In this document: one piece after another, positions 52,696 to 60,383 of the stretch
Position numbering within the stretch: the stretch's first letter is position 1
Layout of the letters: the number at the start of each line of letters is the position of its first letter
Origin: Streptomyces sp. ISL-10
Lineage (GTDB): Bacteria; Actinomycetota; Actinomycetes; Streptomycetales; Streptomycetaceae
Reading direction: 5' to 3'
Assembly (NCBI RefSeq): GCF_018614575.1
Contig: NZ_JAGGOJ010000010.1
Location: 1-64,000, forward strand
Length of the DNA stretch: 64,000 nucleotides
The notes under the pieces: generated by a model
Told to the model about the DNA's origin: nothing
The model's database searches: none
The model's input: only the letters and a program-made list of their open reading frames with translations
Position numbers and translations under genes: made by a program

Positions 52696-55600
52696 GTGAC
52701 AGAACGTGATCACCCGCCGGGTGAGTCGGCTGCGCTCTGCGTCGTGCTGCGCAACGACGAGGAGCAGTACGCTATCTGGCCCGCCGATCGCAGGATCCCC
52801 GCCAGGTGGCGTCGAATCGGCGGACCGGCGTCCGCCGCGTGGTGCGAAAGCGTGGTCGACCGCCTGTGGACCGACATGCGGCCCGCAAGCGCCCGCGCCG
52901 AGCGGCAGCACCCCGGATCCGGGTCAGGCACTGTGCCCGAGCTGGTCCGGGAGCGGGCGCGGCGTGAGCCGTCCGCTCTCGCCGTGCTCTCGGACGAGGG
53001 TCAGCTCAGCTACACCGAACTGACCGACCGCGCCGACCGGCTTGCCCACCAGCTGCGGGAGTCGGGCGTCGACGCAGAGTCCGTCGTCACCGTGTGCCTC
53101 GACCGCGTGCCCGATCTGGTCGTTGCGCTGCTGGGGGTGCTGAGCTCCGGCGGCGCGTTCCTGCCCCTCGACCCGGCCACTCCGCGGCAACGGATGGTGG
53201 GACTGGTCGCGGAGACCGGGTCCCGCCTCATCGTCTCGAGCCGCGAGCACGCCCCGAAGTTCGCCGGGTGCGAGGCGCGCATCATCGACGCCGGGGAACC
53301 GGACAGGAAAGCGCCGGTGGAGGCACCGCGGCCGGCACGCGGCCCCCGGCCGGACGACCTCGCCTACGTGATCTACACCTCCGGATCCACCGGACCCCCC
53401 AAGGGTGTGATGATCACCCACCGGTCGTTGGCCCACTCCCTCACCTCGGTGGCCCGGGCGTACGAACTGGCGCCCGGCGACCGAGTGCTGCACGCCGCTG
53501 CGCTCGGCTTCGACACTTCAGTGGAGCAGATCTTCGCCACGCTGATCAGCGGCGCGACACTCGTCCTCGCAGGAACACAGCCGTGGGCGCCCACCGACCT
53601 GCTGCGCCGCCTCCCGGAGTACGGGATCACCGTCGCCGACCTGACCCCCGCCTATTGGCAGCGGATCGTCTCCATCGCGGACCGCGGCGAGATCCTCGCG
53701 TCGCTGAGGCTCGTCATCGTCGGCGGCGAGATCGTCACCGCGAAGGACTGCCGCGCCATTCTGCGCCGGATCCCCGGCGCGCGGCTCGTCAACGCCTACG
53801 GACTCACCGAGACCACCATCACCTCCACGCTCTGCGACCTGAACGAGGAAGTGCTCGCCGCGCCGGACACCGCCGTCGCCCCGGTCGGCAGGCCCCTGGA
53901 GGGAAATCACGTCCATGTCGTCGACGCCGAACTGCGCCCGGTACCGCCGGGCGGGCGCGGCGAGATCTACATCGGCGGCCCGGGGCTGGCGCGCGGTATC
54001 TGGCGGCAACCCGCCCTGACCGCCCAGCAGTTCCTCCCCGACCCGCACGGCTCCGGGCCGGGGGACCGGATGTATCGCACCGGGGATCTGGGCCGCCGGC
54101 GCTCGGACGGCAACCTGGAAGTCCTGGGCCGGGTCGACGACCAGATGAAGATCCGCGGGTTCCGGGTCGACCCGGCGGAGATCGAGGCCGCACTCGTCTC
54201 CCACCCGGAGATCGGCCAGGCGATGGTTATGGGTCGGACACGCGACAACGGCGAGCGGGACCTCGTCGCGTACTACACGCCGGCCGCGCCGACGACCGGC
54301 AACGGGGCGGCGCTGCGCTCACGGCTGCGGTCGGCGCTCGCCGAGCTCCTGCCGGGTTACATGATCCCGGGAGCCTTCCACGAGGTGGACCGGCTGCCGG
54401 TCACGCCCAGCGGAAAGCTCGACCGCAGGGCCGTGCCGGAACCCAGGGCGGCGGCGACGACGGCCGGCGCCGACGACCGTCCGGTGCTGCACGGGATGGC
54501 CCAGTTGTGGGGCCAGATCTTCGATGTGGATTACGTTCGTCCGCACGACGACTTCTTCGAGCTGGGTGGCAACTCGCTGCTGGCCATGGAGATGCTCGCC
54601 CGGACCCGCATCATCTTCGGGATCGGCGTCACGCAGATCCGCGATCTGACCCGGTCGCTGCTGCTGTGTCCGACGCTCGCCGCGTTCGCCGAGTCCGTGC
54701 GCCGGGCACGTGCCGGCACACTGGCCCACCCGAACGGCGGCAGCGTCGACTTCGCCGCCGAGACCGATCGGCACCTTCCGGCGATAGGCCATGACGCGCC
54801 GACTCCGGACCCCCGGCACCCCGGCGACGTCCTCCTCACCGGGGCGACGGGATTCTGCGGCGCGCACATGATCGAAGAGCTGCTGCGCAGGACGACGGGA
54901 CGGATCTTCTGCCTGGTCAGGGCCTCCGACGACCGGCACGGCATGGAGCGGATCCGCGCGAGTCACCAGCGGTATGTCCTCAGCGATCTGTCCAGCGAGC
55001 GCGTCCAGCCGGTCGTCGGCGACCTGGGCAAGCCCGGACTGGGCCTGTCTCCCGGCCGGTTCGAGGAGCTGGGATCGACCATCGACGCCGTCTACCACTT
55101 CGGCGGCCAGGTCAACTTCATCTACCCGTACCACGAGTTGCGCGCGGCCAACGTCGACGGAACATACGAGATCATCCGCCTGGCCGCCCGAAGGGCCGTC
55201 CCCGTTCACTTCGCCTCCAGCATGGCGGTGCTCGCCGGATTCGGGCCCGCCGGGGTGCGCGAGGTGACAGAGAGCACGCCGTTGCGCTTCGCCGAGTATC
55301 TGTCGGTGGGATATGTGGAGACCAAATGGGTCGCCGAGGCGCTGCTGAAGAAGGCGTCCGACGCGGGCCTGCCAGTCGCCGTCTACCGTCTGATGGACAT
55401 CACGGGCAACAGTGGAACCGGCGTGATGAACACGGGCAGCGAGATGTGCGCCCTCATCGGCTTCATCGCGCGGACCGGGCTGTGCCCCGACGTCCGGCTG
55501 CTGCTGGATTTCCTGTCGGCCGACTGCCTCGCCCGCGCACTCGGACACATCTCCACCCGCCGTCCCGCTCGTGGCGAGGTCTACCACCTGACCAACCCAC

Positions 55601-55971
55601 GTTCCGCGCTGCTGGGTTCGCTCGCCGAGCGCATGCGCCTGCGGGGTTACCCGGTCCAGGAGATCCCGTACGCCGATTGGATCGCCGCTCTGGTGAAGTA
55701 CGCGGCCGGGCACCCCACCGACCCGATCACCCCGTTCGTCCCGCTCTTCGTCGACCGGTGCCACCGCGCCGACATCACCGTGAGCGAGATGTACTTCCAG
55801 GGCGTTTTCCCGAACTTCACCCGCACCAACGCGGTACGGGCGCTGATGGACGCCGGGATCGACGTTCCGCCGGTGGACGCGGAGATGATGGACCGCCACA
55901 TCGACTTCCTCCAACGGACCGGCTACGTCTGGCCGGTGAAGAGCCCGGGGCAGGGAGCGGCACAGTGGTGA
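52696..55971 (+). CDS. NRPS with MbtH-A-PCP-reductase domains
   Basis: 1091 aa from a GTG. Residues 1-66 are an MbtH-like domain (VVLRNDEEQYAIWPA, W38, RLWTDMRPAS). The adenylation domain (~78-580) has YVIYTSGSTGPPKGVMITH, NAYGLTETT, YRTGDL and PSGKLDR. Aligned by eye to GrsA, the pocket reads D273 T274 E277 D315 I341 G343 A367 I375 T376 K574; the two acidic residues suggest Arg, Lys or a similar substrate. The carrier protein has FELGGNSLLAMEML (S627). The terminal reductase (~710-1090) has LTGATGFCGAHMIEEL and Y873/K877, so the product should leave as an aldehyde or alcohol. There is no condensation domain; the coupled transferase gene can supply the peptide bond. Confidence 0.92.
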   Translation: MTERDHPPGESAALCVVLRNDEEQYAIWPADRRIPARWRRIGGPASAAWCESVVDRLWTDMRPASARAERQHPGSGSGTVPELVRERARREPSALAVLSDEGQLSYTELTDRADRLAHQLRESGVDAESVVTVCLDRVPDLVVALLGVLSSGGAFLPLDPATPRQRMVGLVAETGSRLIVSSREHAPKFAGCEARIIDAGEPDRKAPVEAPRPARGPRPDDLAYVIYTSGSTGPPKGVMITHRSLAHSLTSVARAYELAPGDRVLHAAALGFDTSVEQIFATLISGATLVLAGTQPWAPTDLLRRLPEYGITVADLTPAYWQRIVSIADRGEILASLRLVIVGGEIVTAKDCRAILRRIPGARLVNAYGLTETTITSTLCDLNEEVLAAPDTAVAPVGRPLEGNHVHVVDAELRPVPPGGRGEIYIGGPGLARGIWRQPALTAQQFLPDPHGSGPGDRMYRTGDLGRRRSDGNLEVLGRVDDQMKIRGFRVDPAEIEAALVSHPEIGQAMVMGRTRDNGERDLVAYYTPAAPTTGNGAALRSRLRSALAELLPGYMIPGAFHEVDRLPVTPSGKLDRRAVPEPRAAATTAGADDRPVLHGMAQLWGQIFDVDYVRPHDDFFELGGNSLLAMEMLARTRIIFGIGVTQIRDLTRSLLLCPTLAAFAESVRRARAGTLAHPNGGSVDFAAETDRHLPAIGHDAPTPDPRHPGDVLLTGATGFCGAHMIEELLRRTTGRIFCLVRASDDRHGMERIRASHQRYVLSDLSSERVQPVVGDLGKPGLGLSPGRFEELGSTIDAVYHFGGQVNFIYPYHELRAANVDGTYEIIRLAARRAVPVHFASSMAVLAGFGPAGVREVTESTPLRFAEYLSVGYVETKWVAEALLKKASDAGLPVAVYRLMDITGNSGTGVMNTGSEMCALIGFIARTGLCPDVRLLLDFLSADCLARALGHISTRRPARGEVYHLTNPRSALLGSLAERMRLRGYPVQEIPYADWIAALVKYAAGHPTDPITPFVPLFVDRCHRADITVSEMYFQGVFPNFTRTNAVRALMDAGIDVPPVDAEMMDRHIDFLQRTGYVWPVKSPGQGAAQW

Positions 55972-56756
55972 GCCGATGCCCCGGCTGGGAGGCGCTGGAC
56001 GTGCTGCGAGCGGCGCCCGACGGTCCGGTGGCCTTCGGCGCTGATCTCAGTCCCGCCGGCCTCCTGGCGGCGTACCGCGCCGGGGTCTATCCGTTCCCGG
56101 CATCCGACGAGTACACCCGCACCCTCAACGAGGTGGTCTTCGCCGATCAGGTCCAGCAGGGCCGCATACGGCTCGTGGGTGAGGAATCGGCCGATCCCTA
56201 CGCCGTCTCCTGGTGGTCGCCCGACCCCAGGCCGGTGCTGCCCGTCTCGGCCGTGCACCTCAGCCGCAGCCTCGCCCGCCGGCTGCGCAACAAGCTGCCG
56301 TGGTCGACCACCCTGGACCGACAGTTCGAGCGGGTCGTCCTCGAATGCCGCGCCGACCGCATCCCCCGGTGGCTCACCGAAGAGCTGATCTCAAGCTTGA
56401 TCCGCCTCCACGAACTCGGTCATGCTCACAGCGTCGAGGTGTGGGAGGACGGCAATCTGGTCGGCGGCGTCTTCGGCCTCCGGGTCGGATCGGTCTTCAG
56501 CATGGATTCGATGTTCTTCCGCCGTTCCGGCGCCTCGAAGGTCGCGGTGACCGACCTCGCGGCGCGCTTCGCACAGGCCGGCGGCGTGCTGCTCGATGCG
56601 CAGCGGGAGAGCCCGCACGTCAGCGGTATGGGCGGCATCCTCGTACCGCGAGAGCAGTACGTGCGACACCTGCGCCCCACCGCGCGCGACAGCCCGCCGA
56701 TGCCCACAGCCACCTTGCCCGCCCGCCGCCTCGCCCAGCCGACAGGATCGCGCTGA
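55968..56756 (+). CDS. Leucyl/phenylalanyl-tRNA-protein transferase homologue
   Basis: 262 aa, starting inside the NRPS stop (GTGA overlap). The Aat fold is clear: GADLSPAGLLAAYRAGVYPF, WWSPDPRPVLPVSAVHLSRS, IRLHELGHAHSVEVWEDGNL, VGGVFGLRVGSVFSMDSMFF and GGVLLDAQ (D210). The family moves Leu, Phe or Met from tRNA to an N-terminal Arg/Lys. Two features differ from the housekeeping enzyme: about 35 extra residues between YPF (43) and WWSPDPR (82), and GESMF changed to MDSMF, so the catalytic Glu is Asp. Being coupled to an NRPS without a condensation domain, it most likely acylates the PCP-bound basic amino acid. Confidence 0.9.
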   Translation: MSRCPGWEALDVLRAAPDGPVAFGADLSPAGLLAAYRAGVYPFPASDEYTRTLNEVVFADQVQQGRIRLVGEESADPYAVSWWSPDPRPVLPVSAVHLSRSLARRLRNKLPWSTTLDRQFERVVLECRADRIPRWLTEELISSLIRLHELGHAHSVEVWEDGNLVGGVFGLRVGSVFSMDSMFFRRSGASKVAVTDLAARFAQAGGVLLDAQRESPHVSGMGGILVPREQYVRHLRPTARDSPPMPTATLPARRLAQPTGSR

Positions 56757-56892
56757 CCGCATTCGTCGGCTCCTGTTCACCTATACCGCCGTGTCTCTGC
56801 CCCTGCTCCAGTGGTGATCCGGGGCGCGTACGCGCACAAGGACGCCGCCTTCCGACGGCCGTCCGGCGACTTGTCTGGACAGGGGGCGCTTC

Positions 56893-57630
56893 TCACTCCG
56901 TCTTTCCGAAAGGGGCGAGCAGCGCGTCCAGCCCGGCGGTCAACGCCTCGGGGCCACCTCGTTCGGCGAGGACGGCGGCCGTCTCCCGGAGTGTGGGCAG
57001 TTCCTGCGGTGGCATCCGGTGCAGGCCGAGGCGGAACGCGGGCTCGGATTCCTCCGGGTTGTCCACCATGGCCTGCAGTTCCACGGAGACGTAGCCGAGG
57101 ACCCAGCCGGTGAAGGCACGGAAGACCGCTGCGGAACGGGCCTCGTCGAGCCCAGCCCCCCGCAGCAGCGCGAGCACGCGCTCATGGTGCCTCAGGACCG
57201 CGAGGGGCCGGCGGGCCAGCGGGACGGCCAGCATACGGGTCGAGAGCAGCGGCACCACGTGGGGATGGGTCAGGCAGACGTCGTACGTGGCCTCCGCGAT
57301 CCGGGCGAGTTCGGCACGCCAGGCGGACGCCTCGGCCCCGGCGGCCAGACGCTCCTCGAGTTCGACGTACACGGCTTCGACCAGGCCGTCCAGGAGGGCG
57401 TCCTTGCCTGCGGCGTACCGGTAGAGAGCCATTGCCTCCACGTCGAGCTCGGCGCCCAGCCGGCGCATGCTCAGCGCCGAGAGACCATCCCGGTCCACCA
57501 GCTCCAGCGCGGTGGCCAGCAGGCGCTCCCGGCTCAGCCGGCCGTAGCGACCACGGTCACCGGCCCTGCGTGCCGGAGCCGCCGCGGTGTCCCCGACTGT
57601 CCCTGCGGACTCCGCCCTGTCCTTGGCCAT
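56893..57630 (-). CDS. TetR family regulator (paralogue of the one at 37054)
   Basis: 245 aa from MAKDRAESAGTVGDTAAAPA. RRAGDRGRYGRLSRERLLAT, ALELVDRDGLSALSMRRLGA and ELDVEAMALYRYAAGKDALL match the TetR at 37054 almost residue for residue, as does the C-terminal AFTGWVLGYVSVELQAMVDN and FRLGLHRMPPQELPTLRE. It lies divergent from the GH15 gene with a near-copy of the same tandem operator between them, so the two regulators may cross-talk. Confidence 0.93.
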   Translation of the reverse strand: MAKDRAESAGTVGDTAAAPARRAGDRGRYGRLSRERLLATALELVDRDGLSALSMRRLGAELDVEAMALYRYAAGKDALLDGLVEAVYVELEERLAAGAEASAWRAELARIAEATYDVCLTHPHVVPLLSTRMLAVPLARRPLAVLRHHERVLALLRGAGLDEARSAAVFRAFTGWVLGYVSVELQAMVDNPEESEPAFRLGLHRMPPQELPTLRETAAVLAERGGPEALTAGLDALLAPFGKTE

Positions 57631-57698
57631 GCCTCGCCTCCTGCTGATCGCCCCCGAGCGGTGTCCCGCCTGTATTGACTCTACGCACATCCGGGTAC

Positions 57699-57730
57699 AA
57701 AATGTAAGTATACATCGTAAACATACGGCA
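57699..57730. promoter_or_regulatory. Tandem TetR operator, twin of the site at 37833
   Basis: GTAAGTATAC and GTAAACATAC lie in direct repeat separated by ATC. The right copy is identical to that at 37851-37860, and the flanks (AATGTA before, CGGCA after) also match. It sits 69 bp upstream of the TetR start and 182 bp before the GH15 gene. Confidence 0.65.
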
Positions 57731-57911
57731 CTGGCGATCGCGTGGTTCGCGGCACAGCTGGACACGTCACTACAGCGGCCGGTGCCCTGGCGACGGCAGC
57801 GCAGCGCGGAGCGCGTTATGACCGACACCCGCATCCAGGCGATGCGGAACTCGCCGACAGGCCGACGGCCGCCCACGACCAGGTGCACCGCGCTGGACCT
57901 AGGTATCGATC

Positions 57912-59846
57912 ATGAGAACACTCATCGAGGATTACGCTCTCATCAGTGACCTGGAAACCGCCGCCATGGTCGGCAGGGACGGGTCCCTGGACTGGCTGTG
58001 CCTGCCCCGTTTCGACTCGCCGGCCTGTCTGGCCGCTCTGCTGGGCACGGAGGACAACGGATTCTGGCGGGTGGCTCCCGCCACCCGCCTTCCCTGTACT
58101 CGTCGGGCGTACCAACCGGACACTCTGGTCCTGGAATCGGAATGGGAAACCGGAACCGGCGCGGTGCGGGTCACGGACTTCATGCCGCCGCGCACCCAGC
58201 TGCCGGGCGTCGTCCGCATGGTCGAGGGCCTGTCGGGTTCGGTGCACATGCGCAGCGAACTACGGCTGCGTTTCCACCAGGGCCGTGTTGTGCCGTGGAT
58301 TCGGGTCGCAGAATCCGGCACGGTCGCGGTCGCCGGACCGGACGCCGTCTGGCTGCACGCCGACGGGTCGGTGCCTGCGCTCCACAACCAGGACTCCACG
58401 GTCCTGGAGTTCACCGTCGCGGCCGGACAGCGACTGTCCCTGACCTTGGTTTGGTCGCCGTCGCACCGGCCGGAGCCGCCGGCACCGCTGTGCGTTCCCG
58501 CGGAGACAGCGCTGAAGGAGACGAGGGACTACTGGCGGCGCTGGAGCGCCCAGTGCCGCTACCAGGGACCGTGGCGGGACGCGGTGGTGCGTTCCCTCAT
58601 CACCCTCAAGGCGCTGACCTACGCGCCCACGGGTGGCATCGTCGCCGCGCCGACCACCTCGCTGCCGGGGTGCATCGGAGGCGAACGCAATTGGGACTAC
58701 CGGTACTGCTGGCTGTGCGACTCCACTCTGGCACTGTCCTGCCTGCTGCGCAGCGGCTACCGGGAGGAGGCGAGGGCATGGCTGGACTGGCTGGTGCGGG
58801 CCATCGCGGGCGCCACCGCCGACCTTCAGACCGTGTACGGCGTCGGAGGGCAGCGGCTCCTGCCGGAGACCGAGGCGCCGTGGCTGCCTGGCTACGAGGG
58901 TTCACAGCCGGTCCGGTTCGGCAACTCAGCAGTGGATCAATACCAGTTGGACATGTACGGCGAGGTCCTGGATACGCTCTGGCTGTGCCTGCGGGCCGGG
59001 ATCCCCATGCCGGCCCACGTGTGGAGCCTGGTCGAAGCGCTCATGGGCCACCTCCGGCGGCACTGGCACGAGCCGGACCAGGGGCTGTGGCTAGTGCGGG
59101 GAGCCCGGCGGCAGTTCGTGCACTCCAAGGTCATGGCGTGGGTGGCCGCCGACCGCGCCGTGCGCATGGGGGAACTGCTCGGGAGGAACCAGTCCTTGGG
59201 CCAGTGGCGCGCCATGCGCGAGGACGTACACCGGGAGGTCTGCCGTGAGGGCTGGGATGCGCAGAGGAGATCGTTCGTGCAGTCCTACGGCTCATCGGCC
59301 CTGGACGCCTCGGCACTGCTGATCCCCAGGCTCGGCTTCCTGCCTGCCCGGGACGAGCGGGTGCGCGGCACCGTGCGTGCGATGCGGCAGCTGGACCACG
59401 GGGGGTTCGTGCGGCGGTACGAGTCCGACGGCCGCGGCGTGCACGGTGTGGACGGCATGCGCGGCCCCGAGGGCGCATTCGTGTCGTGCTCCCTGTGGTA
59501 CGCCGACGGCCTCGCCGCCACCGGGCATCCGCAGCAGGCCAGGGAGGCCTTCGAGCGCGTCCTCGCCATCCGCAACGACGTCGGTCTGCTCGCCGAGCAG
59601 TGGGACCCCGACACCGGCCGTCAACTGGGCAACGCACCGAAGGCGTTCAGCCACATCGCCCTGGTGGAGACGGCGTTCGCCCTGTCGGCAGCACCATTGC
59701 CGGCGGGAGGGCCCGGACATCGCCGTGGGCGGCGAGCACCCGCGACAGTGCGGCCGACAGGGTCGGCGGAAGGTTCGGGTTCAGGCGACGCCACAGCGCG
59801 TGGAACCGCTGCCGGCCGTCGTCCGGGCCCTCCCGGCATCAGATAG
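57912..59846 (+). CDS. GH15-family glucosidase/trehalase-like protein
   Basis: 644 aa from MRTLIEDYALISDLETAAMV, the typical start of the group containing actinomycete trehalases (IxDYALIGDxxTAALVGRDGSIDWLCLPRFDS). The (alpha/alpha)6 barrel carries GGERNWDYRYCWLCDSTL, GYEGSQPVRFGNSAVDQYQL, DMYGEVLDTL and EQWDPDTGRQLGNAPKAFSH, where the usual catalytic region is recognisable. It hydrolyses alpha-glucosidic bonds, perhaps trehalose, in the cytoplasm; no signal peptide is seen. The last ~50 residues are low-complexity and read antisense through a methyltransferase remnant, so the natural end has probably been replaced. Confidence 0.9.
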   Translation: MRTLIEDYALISDLETAAMVGRDGSLDWLCLPRFDSPACLAALLGTEDNGFWRVAPATRLPCTRRAYQPDTLVLESEWETGTGAVRVTDFMPPRTQLPGVVRMVEGLSGSVHMRSELRLRFHQGRVVPWIRVAESGTVAVAGPDAVWLHADGSVPALHNQDSTVLEFTVAAGQRLSLTLVWSPSHRPEPPAPLCVPAETALKETRDYWRRWSAQCRYQGPWRDAVVRSLITLKALTYAPTGGIVAAPTTSLPGCIGGERNWDYRYCWLCDSTLALSCLLRSGYREEARAWLDWLVRAIAGATADLQTVYGVGGQRLLPETEAPWLPGYEGSQPVRFGNSAVDQYQLDMYGEVLDTLWLCLRAGIPMPAHVWSLVEALMGHLRRHWHEPDQGLWLVRGARRQFVHSKVMAWVAADRAVRMGELLGRNQSLGQWRAMREDVHREVCREGWDAQRRSFVQSYGSSALDASALLIPRLGFLPARDERVRGTVRAMRQLDHGGFVRRYESDGRGVHGVDGMRGPEGAFVSCSLWYADGLAATGHPQQAREAFERVLAIRNDVGLLAEQWDPDTGRQLGNAPKAFSHIALVETAFALSAAPLPAGGPGHRRGRRAPATVRPTGSAEGSGSGDATARGTAAGRRPGPPGIR

Positions 59847-60150
59847 GCGACGTTGGCGGCAGCCGATCCACGGCTCGATACGGCGGCTCCCGGCGGCGGC
59901 GAGCATCAGCGGGCACAGGTTGGGACCGGCCCCGAACTCCAGGGACCGGGCAATGCCATCCGGCGCAAGCGACCGACAGAGGGCCGCGTAGTGGGGCGAT
60001 GCCCGCCGCGTCGGCCGGGTGCAGCTCGCGGCAGTCCTCGACGAGGTGGTCCCTGATCGGCCATGACGCCCGGGGCCGCCGTCCGGCCATTTCGCCAGGT
60101 GAGGGAATGCGGTCCCACCGCCGCCGAGGAGGGGCAGCCGAGGACCACCG
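59690..60150 (-). pseudogene. Methyltransferase remnant (NNMT/PNMT/TEMT type), frameshifted
   Basis: Minus-strand pieces in different frames read RDHLVEDCRELHPADAAGIA, then RSLEFGAGPNLCPLMLAAAG (SAM motif I), and RFHALWRRLNPNLPPTLS. In order they follow a Streptomyces methyltransferase of the NNMT/PNMT/TEMT group (xYVExNYxELHPADxxII, LDVGxGANLYPxLL). The frameshifts make it inactive; its 3' end overlaps the end of the GH15 frame. Confidence 0.5.
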
Positions 60151-60383
60151 ACACATTGCACGCCGTGCCGCCTGGTCAACGCCGGGCCCGGCCAGGGGCC
60201 CGCCGGTGTCGGGCTGGTGCGGTCGCGCCGATCGACACGACCGCACCGCTGAGGGAAGTGAACCCGCGGCTCCAGCCCAGAACCGCGTGCCTGCGCCTGA
60301 GTGCCGGGACCGGGGATTCACTCGGGAGATGCAGCGGACCATGACTGACTCCACCGGCGCAATCATGATGTCGCACGGGAGTA

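Noticed and set aside
52696..56756. A dedicated acetyltransferase or exporter gene inside the peptide aldehyde cluster
   Set aside because: Looked for on both strands from 47.8 to 57.7 kb. Only the divergent MFS gene is a possible exporter, and no acyltransferase was found, so N-acylation is not claimed.
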